Assembly: GCA_036417435.1 (NCBI GenBank)
Contig: CM070899.1
Coordinates: forward strand, 69,813,501 to 69,877,500
Origin: Inia geoffrensis
Taxonomy: Eukaryota > Chordata > Mammalia > Artiodactyla > Iniidae
DNA length: 64,000 nt
Direction of reading: 5' to 3'
Shown: piece after piece, positions 48,640 through 61,224 of the stretch
Numbering within the stretch: position 1 is the first letter of the stretch
Layout of the letters: every line of letters starts with the position of its first letter
The notes under the pieces: model-generated
What the model was told of the DNA's origin: nothing
The model's database searches: none
The model's input: the letters and a program-made list of their open reading frames with translations, nothing else
Program-made: the position numbers and the translations under genes

Positions 48640-49511
48640 AGGCCATTTTTTCGTTAAATATTTTAACATTCATTTAGATTTACAAAAGCAGTATAGAGAG
48701 TTCCCACATAACTCACACCCAGTATACTCCATTATTAGCATCTTGTATTAGTGTGGTATTTGACACAATTAATGAACCAATACTGATACATCAGTACTAA
48801 CTAAAGTCCATACTTTATTCAGGTTTACTTACATTTTACCTAATAACTTTTTCTTTTCCAGGATCCTTACATTTAGTTGTCATGTCTCCTTGGATTCCGC
48901 ATGACTGTGATGGTTTCTCAGAATTTCCTTGTTTTTGATGACCTTGACAGTTTTGAGGACTGTTAGTCAGGTATTTTGTAGGATGTCACTTAGATAGAAT
49001 TTGTCTGATGAATTTATTGCAATTAAACTGGGGTTATGAGATTTTAGGAGGAAGACCACAGAAGTGCCATTTTCATCATATTATATCAATGATGTGTACT
49101 TTCAACGTGATTTATTATTGTTGATGTTGTCCTCGATCACCTGGATGAGGTAGTGTTGGTTAGGTTTCTCCACTGAACACCTTTTTTTTTAAAACCTCCC
49201 CAGTATGTTCTGTATTCTTTGGAAATAAGTCATAATGAGAAACCTAAACTTAAGAAATGGAGCGTTATCCTCCACCTCTTCGATGATGAAGCATATACAT
49301 ATTTGGAAATCTTTTGCATGGGAGATTTGTCTATTTTCTCTCTTTTATTTATTCAATCATTTATATATTAGTATGGATTCATGAATATTTATTTTATATT
49401 TTGGGCTATAATCTAGTACTATTTTATTTATTTTGTTGCTCAAGTTGTGCCAGTTTTGGCCATTGGGAATTCTTTCAGTTGGCTACTATGTCCCCTTGAC
49501 ATATCCCCATC

Positions 49512-49513
<2 letters not shown>

Positions 49514-49546
<33 letters not shown>
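49514..49546. repeat. (TG)n microsatellite
   Basis: About 16 perfect TG units lie inside the old L1M 3' UTR. Confidence 0.97.
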
Positions 49547-49548
<2 letters not shown>

Positions 49549-49752
49549 GCACTTTCTTATCTTTCGGCAGTACAATATACTCTAGCCTCACTTTGTATAT
49601 TTCCTGCCCAGTTCTAGAATCAGCAGTTTTTCCAAGGAACTCTGGGTCCTTTTATTGGAGAATTGCATTAGACCAAGATCTGGGTACTAGTTATACTCAT
49701 TGCTACTGGGATGTCATTGCTTTTAGGCCCTTTCAGCGGACAGAGCAACATA

Positions 49753-49798
49753 GTCTCTCTCTCTCTCTTTCTCTCTAATATATATATAAAACTAGATA
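49753..49798. repeat. (CT)n followed by (TA)n
   Basis: A CT tract with one TTT interruption (49753-49776) is followed by a short TA run and a TAGA block (to about 49804). Confidence 0.9.
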
Positions 49799-50440
49799 GA
49801 TAGATGTTCAAATTGATGTCTCCAAATCTAATCCATTACCACATGAATCATTCTGGCCTTTTCTTGCTTATCTATAACTTCCCATTCCAACAGTGAGAAA
49901 TCTGGCTCTCACCATACACCACCCATTCACTTAGTTATCTAATTTTAGTATACATGTATAGTGGTTTCAGAATTGTTAACCCTAATCAACTTATGATCCA
50001 GGGTGTACTACTTATGCACAGTTCCTTTTGCTTTTAGTCCGAAAGAGGCCACTCTTTTCTGCCTCCTTATTGCAGCATTTTCCCCTTACCTTCTTCAGTG
50101 AGATTATTTCTTACATTTGTAGTATAGTTAGATTTTTTTGGTCACATTCTGCATCCATCCTGTGATCCCTTGACTTCCTAATTAAAAAAAAAAAAATCGT
50201 ACATTGTTTCACTCTGCACTGTAAAGTTCTATGGGTTTGATAAACACAGTATCGTATATCCCCCATTACAGTATCATACAGAATATTTCCTTGTCCTAAA
50301 AATTCTCACCTATTCACCCGTCCTCCATCCCACAAGACTACTTTTCAAATTATGCTTTTCTGTATCCAACTATCATTTTTCTCTTGAAATATTTTACATA
50401 TAAAACTGATCTAGGTCTCAATCTCGCTTATTTTATAATT

Positions 50441-51734
50441 GATAGTATAAAAGGTTGGGTGTGTATATATATACATGCATGTATGTGTTTCTGTAAATGT
50501 ATCGCTATTCACTTCCTTGTTTGATTATGTAGATATATATATATATATATTCATGTGAAAACCAGCTAACTTTGTGGTCCAGGGTTTCACTAATGAGAAA
50601 TTAAAAGATGAAAGATGCTTAATGTGTAATATATAACCAGACTAACCTCTTATTTTATATTCTATGTTAATGCCATAGGGTATATAATGGGAATTAGGTA
50701 CATTGTACCATGCCATTCAATTAATCTTTATTAAAGCATCGCAAATTGAGAGAAATCAATGACCCTATGTGACCAAATGGTTAGTGCTAAGATGTTTGGT
50801 AGATGGCTGTTAGCAAAAATACACAGTAGCTGAAAGAACAAAACTTATTCATTTATACAGACATTCAGATCAAATTTTCTTTATATTCTAATTTGGCTTA
50901 CAATTATAACTTTTGAAACTTGAATGTCATTCATATTTTTGCACTTTTTTTTTATTGACACCAGGAAAATGTTTGTTTACAGTAGAACAAATTCAGTTTC
51001 CTTAAAACATTTTAAAAACCTGCAAAAGTTCATGTTTTATAATGATATTAGGGTTTCTTTAGGTAGGAGTTCTGCATTTCAGAAGATCCATATGTGACAC
51101 AAACAGTGAACAATTGGGAACACTAGCTGATAATGATATGATCATTTTTGGCAGTCTCTTTATGTATTTCTGGCAGAAGTGTATGATACATTAGTCATTT
51201 TCACAGAGAAGATACTGGTCCGTGCCAGTCTCTTGTTTGGGGTGCCATCTGCACCTTTTTTTGTCAGTAAATTCAAAAAGAAAATATATCCATTGATGGG
51301 TACTATTTCTATTTTTTAATCATTGTTTGAAGCAAACTATACCATTCTTAGTGTATAACCCATATTATACATAACTGGAATTGTGTCTGGGCATCCTTTA
51401 TTAACTAGAATACCTATCTCAAAATTGCTCCAATAAGTTTTAACACTTCCATTTAATTTAAATTGTTCACAATTTACTATCTCTGGAGCTCTTGGTTAAA
51501 CATAAGAGGAGACAGTGAGTTCTACTTTTTGCTTCATTAATCATGGAGCAACTCACTTGACTTTCATTGTTTCAGTTCCTTCATCTGTAAATAGGATAAT
51601 AAGGACACACAGTATTTGAAAAGATGGGCTATAATTCTGTTAAGGTTAACAATTAGAGTTAATCTAAACTTAGAGGTTAGTTATTATGGAGGCAGGCTCA
51701 TTTTAACTATATGTCTAGGTCAATAATATAAATT
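50441..51734. other. Unique AT-rich DNA
   Basis: A TA microsatellite lies at 50533-50550. Otherwise no named repeat, gene or RNA feature is seen. Confidence 0.4.
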
Positions 51735-51832
51735 ATACACAGCTAATAAACTCTTTGAAAAGAGGGGTCATATTTTACTTATGTCTTGAACACAGTAAAC
51801 ACTCGATAGATATTTGTTGTGCTGAACTGAAG
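51735..51832 (+). mobile_element. L2 LINE 3' end
   Basis: A short L2 3' signature on plus: 'AACTCTTTGAAAAGAGGGGTC', 'GTCTTGAACACAGTAAACACT' and a 'GATATTTGTTGTGCTGAACTG' tail, each diverged. Confidence 0.6.
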
Positions 51833-51834
51833 CA

Positions 51835-53110
51835 CAGGTGGACTTGCTAGAATGACTTAAGAGAAGCTTCTGAAATGATCAAGGAACGAGTTAATAGAGA
51901 TGCATTGGTGTAAAATATGGTTCAGAAGAATGGCATCTCACCATTGCTATTTTGCAGAGGTAAGAAACTATTAGAGTCCCAGATTACTTTGAGAAAGTTT
52001 GTGGTTTTGCTAAATTGGTTAGAGGTCATAACAAAAGGGGTTATTCAGAATAATGAGGATCACTTAAGTGATTACTGTATAAATATAGTTGAACATACAA
52101 GTAACTAAAAAGAAACTAATGATAGCTAAAATCTGTTGAAAGCTTGCTTTGTACAAGGCATGTTAAACATTTTAACTCTAGTATTTCATTTAATCCCCAG
52201 ATAGCCAACTGAAATAAATACAATCCTTATTTCCATTTTACCAATGGCTAAACCAAAACCTGATATGCTTTTGTACAGTCATCCATCTTGCAGTGAATAA
52301 CTTTAAGAGATATATTTTATTTATTATAGGTACCTGAGTATAAATGCAGCTTGCTAATGTATATAAATAGCCTTATTTTGTTATGCAAATCTACTTGTGA
52401 AAGGTCAGGTGTTTTGCCAGTGATTAAGAATAGATGAAATATTGAGAAATGGTAATGTCCTTTTAGCTAACTACAATTGACAAAATAGCTACTTTGATAT
52501 TTTAGATCATAACAGTATGGCATTTTTTAATCTTGCATTTAAAATCTAGCACCTCATTTAAAGCTAACCTCCTGATTACTTGTGATTTCTTTAGTATCTC
52601 AAGTGGCCAACTTCCACCTCCAGTGCCTACAATAAACTACTGAGGAAGAAATTTATTAGATCTGGTTGCCCAAATACTTGGAGAGTAGTTGTTTCTCTGG
52701 CCACCTGTATAAACAGCCACCCCTATAGGCTGTTCAAATAAGGGTCACAGAACATCCTGGGTTTGGAATGAAATCTCACAGTGGATTCATTCTAGTGCAT
52801 ACTGTACATTCATTTTAGTGTGCTTTAGTACATTTGGATCTGTAGATGGCAAAACTATATTGCTGGGTAGGCCCTTGACCAATATGTTTTTCCATCTATT
52901 CAGTTGATACAAAGTTATTGGTTATCTATTGAAAGCAGATTAGTTTTCAAAAAATAGAATAAAATAAAATAAGGTGAATAGAAGCAAAACAAATTGTATT
53001 TAACTCCTTTCCATAACTCTGTATTTTTGAATTTATGTTCGTAAATTGGATGTGAAAGTAATACTATAAAATACTAGAAAAGGTTTCCCCAACTCAATTT
53101 TGTTTGGAGT
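51835..53110. other. Unique DNA with one MIR-class relic
   Basis: The 52110-52270 stretch ('GTACAAGGCATGTTAAACAT', 'CATTTAATCCCCAGATAGCC', 'TTCCATTTTACCAATGGC') resembles an old MIR-class repeat. The rest is unassigned. Confidence 0.42.
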
Positions 53111-53111
53111 G

Positions 53112-54952
53112 AAAAAGAGTCCAAGAATTTGAGCATCTTTTCATGTGTCTGTTGGCCATCTGTATGTCTTCTTTGGAGAAATGTCTGTTTAGGTATTCCA
53201 CTCATTTTTTGATTGCATTGTTTGTTTTTTTGATATTGAGCTGCACGAGCTGTTTGTATATTTTGGAGATTAATCCTTTGTCAGTTGCTTCGTTTGCAAA
53301 TATTTTCTCCCATTCTGAGGGTTGTCTTTTTGTCTTGTTTATGGTTTCCTTTGCTGTGTAAAAGCTTTTAAGTTTAATTAGGTCCCATCTGTTTATTTTT
53401 GTTTTTATTTCCATTTCTCTAGGAGGTGGGTCAAAAAAGATCTTGCTGTGATTTATATCAGAGAGTGTTCTGCCTGTGTTTTCCTCTAAAAGTTTGATAG
53501 TTTCTGGCCTTAGGTCTTTAATCCATTTTGAGTTTGTTTTTGCGTATGGTGTTAGGGAGTGTTCTAATTTCTTTCTTTTACATGTAGCTGTCCAGTTTTC
53601 CCAGTACCACTTCTTGAAGAGGCTGTCTTTTTTCCATTGTATATCCTTGCCTCCTTTGTCATAGATTAGTTGACCATAGGTGCGTGGGTTTATCTCTGGG
53701 CTTTCTATCTTGTACCATTGATCTATATTTCTGTTTTTATGCCAGTACCATACTGTCTGGATTACTGTAGCTTTGTGGTATAGTCTGAAGTCAGGGAACC
53801 TGATTCCTCTAGCTCCGTTTTTCTTTCTCAAGATTGTTTTAGCTATTTGGGGTCTTTTGTGTTTCCATACAAACTGTAAAATTTTTTGTTCAAGTTCTGT
53901 GAAAAATGCCATTGGTAATTTGATAGGAATTGCATTGAATCTGTAGATTGCTTTGGGTAGTATAGTCATTTTCACAATATTGATTCTTCCAATCCAAGAA
54001 CACGGTATATCTCTCCATCTGTTTGTGTTGTCTTTTCTTTCATCAGTATCTTATAGTTTTCTGCAAATGCTCAACATCACTAATTATTAGAGAAATGTAA
54101 ATCAAAACTCCAATGAGGTGTCACCTCACAGCAGTCAGAATGGACATCATCAAAATATCTACAAACAATAAATGCTGGAGATGTGGAGAAAAGGGAACCC
54201 TTATGCACTGTTGGTGGGAATGTAAATTGATACAGCCACTATGGAGAACAGTATGGAGGTTCCTTAAAAAACTAAAGAGAACTGCCATATGACCCAGCAA
54301 TCCCACTACTGTGCATATACCCTGAGAAAACCATAATTCAAAAAGAGTCATGTACCACAATGTTCATTGCAGCTCTATGTCCATCAACAGAGGAGTAGAT
54401 AAAGAAGATGTAGTACACATATACAGTCGAATATTACAGTCAAATATTACTCAGCCATAAAAATGAAAAAAAAATGGATTATCTGTTGACGTGGATGGAC
54501 CTAGAGACTGTCACACAGAGTGAAGTAAGTCAGAAGGAGAAAAAGAAATATTGTATATTGTATACACCCATTGTATATTAACACATATACGTGGAATCTA
54601 GAAAAATGGTATAGAAGATCTTATTTGCAAAGCAGAAATAGAGACACAGATGTAGAGAACAAACATGGATACCAAGGGGCAAAGGGGGTTGGGAGGAATT
54701 GGGAGATTGGGATTGACATATATACACTATTGATACTATGGATAAAATAGATAACAAATGAGAACGTATTGTATAGCACAGGGAACTCCACTCAGTGTTC
54801 TGTGGTGACCTAAATGGGAAGGAAATCCAAAAAATAGGGGATATATTTATACGTTCAGCTGATTCACTTTGCTGTACAGTAGAAACTAACACAACATTGT
54901 AAAGCAACTATACTTCAATAAAAATTTTTTAAAAAGAGTCCAAGAATTTGAG
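53112..54952 (+). mobile_element. Twin-primed L1 with perfect 22-bp target duplication
   Basis: The right part (about 54066-54930) is the L1 3' end in plus orientation with a short A-rich tail. The left part (53134-54064) is ORF2 in the opposite orientation; its minus-strand frame is still open for 257 codons (53202-53975). The two parts meet at the same L1 position (the AAATGCTCAACATCAC block), as twin priming predicts. A 22-bp direct repeat, starting AAAAAGAGTCC, flanks the whole at 53112-53133 and 54931-54952. A 13-bp tandem duplication lies at 54423-54448. Confidence 0.95.
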
Positions 54953-54954
54953 AA

Positions 54955-56640
54955 GAATTTGGAGAAGGTCAGGATCAAAGGACAGATGGTAGTAACTACT
55001 CTTCCTAATTCTGAAAATGAAGTTTATGTGAGTGAAAAAGGCTCCATGTCTTCCAAATTAGACTGGATCCTGGATAAATATTAGCATGAGTGATATCTCC
55101 TGTGTAATTATATTTCTAATATAGACAGATAACAGATAGATATGGATACAGATATAGATACAGTAAATATCTATAGTTAAAACCTAGAAGACTCTGCCTG
55201 ATCCTAGAAATATGCATCCCTTAGGGCTTACCCCTTGTTAAGTCAGAGGCAGGTATTAGCAACATTTCCTCCTCAAAATTACCCTGGTACTGTCCTTACC
55301 AGGCCCAGTGACATGAGTAAATAGTTGCTATGGCACTGAAGGTTACTCCTTCATTCTGGCATGGCCTCTCTCCCAAGTAGATTTCCTATTATTTAGAATC
55401 CTGTGCAGATGTACAACTGGGGTGCTTTAAATGCACTTCATCTTCCAAAAACGAGGTTAAACCTGAGCACAGTTACTCTTCCTTCTGAAATCCAAAGCCG
55501 TAACGATTAATGTAACTATTAGGTACAATAGCACAGTAACATCATCCATACTCAACATGAGCCATATTATAAGCCTAACAAATAATGTATACTCCTAAAT
55601 CTTTGTGGCATATTATTCTATAAGTTTACACACTGTGCAAACCACTCCAGTGTCTTTAAGTTACTTGTTTGAATTATAAATTCTTCCACTGATAATTTCT
55701 CAAAATTACCTTATAGTAAACACGAGAAGTAATTGGGAAATTTTCTGCCTAACATTATAGATAAGCAAACATACATCTAAAAACGCACTACCTTGTATTC
55801 AAGGGTCATTCTGAATTCCCCTTGTTGGTAGGTAAATTCATCTCTTGTCTAATGTTCAAAATTTCACCAGCTCTGTGCCCCTTCCTCCATTAAGTAACCC
55901 TTGCAAAATTTCCTTGTAGCCCTGGAGAAAAGCAATACCTTTTCACTGTGATTCTCAAGTTTAAAATGTGTTTTGAAGAAAAGTTCATAGGAGATAGCTG
56001 TTGTTTAATTGTCAAGTTGAAGAAATAAGGTGTCCTGCTGTGAAAAAGCCCATGTAATTTCCAGTGTTTACATGTCTTTTCAAATATCTATTGTACCCAA
56101 TTTATCTACCCATTATTTTGGCTCTTGTGCTAGGTTTCCTCCATCACATATTCCTTCAGACCTGATGTGTCACTGGCTTACACAAAAATGCAAGGGAGAC
56201 AAAAAGGCAGACTGGATAAGACCAAGCTTTCAGAAGTACAAGCATTCCTAGGAGACTTTACTTTGATGTTTCAACAGTCTTCCCAAGAGAGAAAAATTAC
56301 ATATAAGGAGGCTAGAAAGAACAAAAAAATTAATGAAGTTAAAAAAAAAGGGGAGAGGGCTTCATACTGATACTCTACAAGTAATGCTTCAGGTAACAAT
56401 GAATATTTTCCAAATATATCTTATCATTACTTAAATCAAGAATAAAAATCTTACAAGATTCTATATCCAAGTTCAACTTAGAGATAAATTACTATACTTT
56501 TTATTCAGTATGTAATGATTGACTGTTACATGAGAGTAATTTTAGAGTAGAAGGACATTTTAAAAAAATTCAAAGGACAAATCTAAATCTTATTCTATAC
56601 TTTTGAAGATCCCAAACCAAAGATGTTCAGTTAAGATAAT
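54955..56640. other. Unique DNA, no gene recognised
   Basis: An imperfect ATAGACAGATA/GATATAGATA repeat lies at 55121-55170. No named transposon, exon or RNA gene is supported. Confidence 0.4.
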
Positions 56641-56650
56641 TTACTTTTGG

Positions 56651-57584
56651 GGACAGAAACAAGATGGAGGAGTGGAAGGATGTGAGCTCATCTCTTCTTA
56701 TGAAAACAGCAAAATCATAGCTAACTTCTGAACAACCATTGATAAAAAATGCTGGAACCTACCAGAAAAGATACCCTACATCCAAAGACAAAGAGGAAGC
56801 CACAAAGAGACAGTAGGAGGGGTGCAATCGTGATAAAATCAAATCCCATACCCACTGGGTGGGCAACCCACAAACTGGAAAATAATTATACCACAAAAGT
56901 TTTCCCAAAGGAGTGAAGGTTCTGAGCTCTACTTCAGGCTCTCCAGCCTGGGGATCTGGAATTGGGAGGAAGAGCCCCCAGAGAATCCAGTTGTGAAGGC
57001 CAGTGGGGTTTGATCACAGGAATTCCACAGGACTGGGGGGAACAGAAACTTCACTCTTGGAGGGTGCACACAGGGTCTTGTGTGTACCAGGACTCAGGAA
57101 AAAAGCAGTGGTTTTATAAGAGACTGGGCCAGACCTACCTGCTAGTATTAGAGGGTGTCATGCAGAGGCAGGGGGCAGCTGTGGCTCACTGCAGGGACAA
57201 AGAAACTGGCTGCAGTAGCTCTGGAGAGTACTCATTGACATGAGCCCTCCTGGAGGCCACCCTTTTCTCCCGAAGACCTGGCCCCACCCAACAGCCTGTA
57301 GGCTCCAGTGCTGGGATGCCTCAGGCCAAACAACCAGCAGGGAAGGAACACAGTTCCACCCATCAGCAGACAGGCCATTTAAAGTCTTCCTGAGCACCTT
57401 GCCCACCAGAGGGACAAGACCCAGCTCCACCCACCAGTGGGCAGGAACCAGTCCCTCCCACCAGGAAGCCTGCACAAGCCTCTTAGACAGCTTCATCCAT
57501 CAGGGCGGCACACAGCAGAAGCCAGAAGCACCACAACCCTGCAGCCTGTGGAATAGAAACCACAATCACAGAAAGTTACACAAA
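56651..57584 (+). promoter_or_regulatory. 5' UTR of the deleted L1
   Basis: About 930 bases lie between the L1 start and the ORF1 ATG. They are GC-richer than flanking DNA and contain blocks such as 'CAGGGAAGGAACACAGTTCC' and 'CACCCACCAGTGGGCAGG'. The text is shorter than, and mostly unlike, the 5' UTR of the 7.1-kb copy, so it may be a different promoter type. Open frames in it are chance. Confidence 0.6.
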
Positions 57585-58670
57585 ATGGGATGGCAGAGGA
57601 ATAGGTCCTTGATGAAGGAACAAGATAAAACCCCAGAAGAACAACTAAGTGAGGTGGAGATAGGCAATATACCCAATAAAGAATTCAAAGTAATGATATT
57701 AAAGATGATCCAAGGGCTTCCCTGGTGGCGCAGTGGTTGAGAGTCCGCCTGCCGATGCAGGGGACACGGGTTCGTGTCCCGGTCTGGGAGGATCCCACAT
57801 GCCGCGGAGCGGCTGGGCCCGTGAGCCATGGCCGCTGAGCCTGCGCGTCCGGAGCCTGTTGTTCCGCAACGGGAGAGGCCACAACAGTGAGAGGCCCGCA
57901 TATCGCAAAAAAAAAAAAAAAAAAAGATGATCCAAGATCTTGGAAAAACAATGGAGGCACAGATAGTGAAGATACAAGAAATGTTTAACAAAGACCTAGA
58001 AGAACTAAAGAACAAACAAACAGAGATGAACAATACAATAACTGAAATGAAAAATACACTAGAAGGAATCAACAGCAGAATAACTGAGGCAGAAGAACGG
58101 GTAAGTGAGCTGGAAGACAGAATGGTGGAATTCACTGCTGCAGAACAAAGAAAAAAGAATGAAAAGAAATGAGGACAGTCTAAGAGACCTCTGGGATAAC
58201 ATTAAATGCACCAACATTTGCATTATAGGGGTCCCAGAAGGAGAGGAGAAAGAGAAAGGACCTGAGAAAATATTTGACGAAATAATAGCTGAAAAGTTCC
58301 CTAACATGGGAAAGGAAATAGTCACCCCAGTCCAGAAGTGTAGAGAGTGCCAGGCAGGATAAACCCAAGGAGGAACAAGCTGAGACACATAGTAATCAAG
58401 TTAACAAAAATTAAATGCAAAGAAAAAATATTAAAAGCAACAAGGGAAAAGCAACAAATAACATACAAGGAAATTCTCATAAGGTTATCAGCTGATTTCT
58501 CAGCAGAAACTCTGCAGACCAGAAGGGAGTGGCAGGCTATATTTAGTGACAAAAGGGAATACTCTACCCAGCAAGGCTCTCATTCAGGGTCAATGGAGAA
58601 ATCAAAAGCTTTACAGACAAGCAAAAGCTAAGAGAATTCAGCACCACCAGATCAGCTTTGCAATGAATGG
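57585..58670 (+). pseudogene. L1 ORF1, split by a SINE and frameshifts
   Basis: The frame starts at ATG 57585 (MGWQRNRSLMKEQDK) and after 43 codons is interrupted by the SINE at 57715. It resumes as DLGKTMEAQIVKIQ with a clear coiled coil (EMFNKDLEELKNKQTEMNN). A frame change follows near 58145-58170. The second half is seen in other frames (LRDLWDNIKCTNICIIGVPE from 58180). It is a useful comparison for the 7.1-kb copy, which has a stop at the Cys of TNICI. No protein is made. Confidence 0.88.
57701..57936 (+). mobile_element. CHR-type SINE nested in L1 ORF1
   Basis: The body (57715-57922) has the head GGCTTCCCTGGTGGCGCAG and an A tail. AAAGATGATCCAAG, part of ORF1, is duplicated at 57701-57714 and 57923-57936. 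It is younger than the host L1. Confidence 0.96.
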
Positions 58671-59078
58671 TAGAGGAACTTCTCTAGGTGGAAAAGAAAA
58701 CACCACAACTAGAAATAAGAATATTATGAATGGAAAAGCTCACCGGTAAAGGCAAACATACAGTAAAAATAGGAAATCATCTGCACAAAAATATGATGTC
58801 AAAACCAGCAATTGTGAGAAGAGGAGAGCACAAATGCAGGATATTGTAAATGCATTTGAAATTAAAAGACCAGCAACTTAAAACAATCTTGTTTATATAT
58901 AGACTGCTATATCAAAACCTCATGGTAACTGCAAACTGAAAGTCTACATTAGATACACACACAAAAAAGAAAAAGGAATTCAAACACAACACTAAAATTA
59001 GTCATCAAATCACAAGAGAAGGGAACAAAAGAGGAAGGGAAGAAAAAATACAAAAGCAAATCCAAAACAATTAACAAG

Positions 59079-60572
59079 ATGGCAATAAGAGTGTACCTAC
59101 TGATAATTACCTTAAACATAAATGGATTAAATGCTCCAACCAAAAGACATAGACTGGCTGAGTGGATACAAAAACAAAACCCGTATATATACTGTCTACA
59201 AGAGACCCACTTCAGAGCTAGGGACACAAACAGACTGAAAGGGGTTGGAAAAAGGTATTCCATGCAAACGGGAATCAAAAGAAAGCTAGAGTAGCAATTC
59301 TCATATCAGACAAAATAGACTTTAAAATAAAGACTATTACAAGAGACAAAGAAGGACACTACACAATGATCAAGGAATCAATTCAAGAAGAAGATATAAC
59401 AATTGTAAATATATGTACATCCAACACAGGAGCACCTCAATATATAAGGCAAATACTAACAGCCATAAATAGTGGGGGACTTTAACACCCCACTTTCATC
59501 AATAGACAGATCATCCAGACAGAAAATCAATAAGAAAACACAGGCCTTAAATGACATATTAGACCAGATAGACTTAATTGATATTCATAGAGCATTCCAT
59601 CCAAAAGCGGAAGAATATACATTCTTCTCAAGGGCACATGGAACATTCTCCAGGATCAATCACATGCTGGGCGACAAAGCGAACCTCAGTAAATTTAAGA
59701 AAGTTGAAATCATATCAAGCATCTTTTCTGACCACAATGCTATGAGATTAGAAATCAACTACAAGAAAAAAAACCTGTAAAAAACATAAACACATGGAGG
59801 CTAAACAATATGCTACTAAACAACCAACGGATCACTGAAGAAATCAAAGAGGAAATCAAAAAATACCTAGAGACAAATGAAAACGAAAGCACGATGATCC
59901 AAAACCTATGGGACACAGCAAAAGCAGTTCTAAGAAGGAAGTTTATAGCTATACAGTCTTATCTCAAATAAACAACCTAACCTTACACCTAAAGCAAGTA
60001 GAGAAGGAAGAACAGACAAAACCCCAAGTTAGCAGAAGGAGAGAAATCATGAAGATCAGAGCAGAAATAAATGAAATAGAGATGAAGAAAGCAATAGACC
60101 ATTGAAACTAAAAGCTGGTTCTTTGAACAGATAAACTAAATTGACAAACATTTAGCCAGATTCGTCAAGAAAAAAATGGGGAGGGCTCAAATCAATAAAA
60201 TTAGAAATGAAAAAGGAGAAGTTACAATGGACACTACAGAAATACAAAGGATCGTACAAGCACCTATACACCAATAACATGGAAGACCTAGAAGAAATGG
60301 ACAAATTATTAGAGAGATACTGTCTCCCAAGACTGAACCAGGAAGAAGTAGAAAATATGACCAGACCAATCACAAGTTCTGAAATTGAAACTGTGATTTA
60401 AAAACTCCCAACAAACACAAGTCCAGGACCAGATGGCTTCACAGTTGAATTCTATCAAACATTTAGAGAAGAGTTAACACCTATCCTGAAACTATTCTAA
60501 AACATTGCAGAGGAAGGAACACTCCCAAACTCATTCTATGAGGCAACCATCACCCTGATACCAAAAGCAGAC
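59079..60572 (+). pseudogene. L1 ORF2 N-terminal part (endonuclease), truncated
   Basis: The start MAIRVYLLIITLNINGLNAP is followed by the endonuclease motifs LQETHFR (about residue 41) and, after a frame change, GDFNTPLSS near 59475. Later text reaches the first reverse-transcriptase segment (SEIETVI near 60380), which is followed by a TAA. The gene stops at the deletion junction near 60573, so the FADD core and the Cys-rich end are absent. Confidence 0.88.
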
Positions 60573-60625
60573 TCTACTCAATACTCTATTTGGGGTTAAC
60601 ATATATACACTGCTATATTTAAAAT

Positions 60626-60758
60626 AGATAACTGGGAATTCCCTGGCAGTCCAGTGGTTAGGACTCAGTTCTTCCACTGTGGTGGCCTGGGTTCAATCCC
60701 TGGTCAGGAAGGTCCCATAAGCTATGTGGCACAGCCAAAAAAAAAAAAAAAAGATAAC
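60626..60758 (+). mobile_element. Short CHR/tRNA-type SINE nested in L1 3' UTR
   Basis: The body (60633-60751) starts GGGAATTCCCTGGCAGTCCAG, has a canonical B box GGTTCAATCCC and an A tail. AGATAAC is duplicated at 60626-60632 and 60752-60758. It is the short form without the internal repeats of the 14.1-kb copy. Confidence 0.92.
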
Positions 60759-60939
60759 CAACCATAACCTGCTGTGTAGCACAGGGAACTCTACTCAATA
60801 TTCTGTAATAATCTAAATGGGAAAAGAATTTGAAAAAGAATAGATACTTGTATATGTATAATTGAATCACTTTGCTGTACACCTGAAATTAAACAGCATT
60901 CTTAATCAATGATACTCCAATATAAAAGTTTTTTTAAAA

Positions 60940-61224
60940 GATAACTTTTGGAATAATAGAATATCAAACTTTTTATCAATAAAACTTTCTAAGTTACACA
61001 TCACTATTGATAAAATTGTAATCAAACCTGTCATTATTTAAAATATCTTCCTATGGTCTATGCATTTCATAAATTCTCTGTGATGTTTCAAGATGGAGTT
61101 TAGTTGTTTTTAACTTATATAGCTCACGTTTTTCAGTGATTATAGTTTTTCAGTAATTATATTTTTAACACTTGTATCGAAATACAGAGGGCTTTTTCAA
61201 TTCATACATGCATGAGTCAAAATA
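60940..61224. other. Short unique spacer
   Basis: No recognised feature. A small duplication (TTTTTCAGTGATTATAG, then TTTTTCAGTAATTATAT, at about 61131-61165) is present. Confidence 0.4.

Larger units (their letters stand above)
48640..50440 (-). mobile_element. Old L1M 3' UTR
   Basis: The plus view shows the reverse of a long L1M 3' UTR: 'AGAGAGTTCCCACATAACTC', 'GTCATGTCTCCTTGG', 'CCCAGTTCTAGAATCAGCAG', 'GGTCCTTTTATTGGAGAATTG', and 'TACTGGGATGTCATTGCTTT'. It is interrupted by a GT microsatellite and a CT tract. No coding capacity. Confidence 0.75.
56651..60937 (+). mobile_element. L1 with 5' end but large internal deletion
   Basis: The element begins in the L1 5' UTR (GGACAGAAACAAGATGGAGG), has a full-order 5' UTR, ORF1 and the first 1.5 kb of ORF2, then jumps near 60573 to the 3' UTR and ends in an A-rich tail. 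Flanks AAGATAATTTACTTTTGG and AAGATAACTTTTGG look like a target duplication with a small gap. Most of the reverse transcriptase is missing. Two SINEs are nested in it. It is more diverged than the 7.1-kb copy. Confidence 0.9.
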
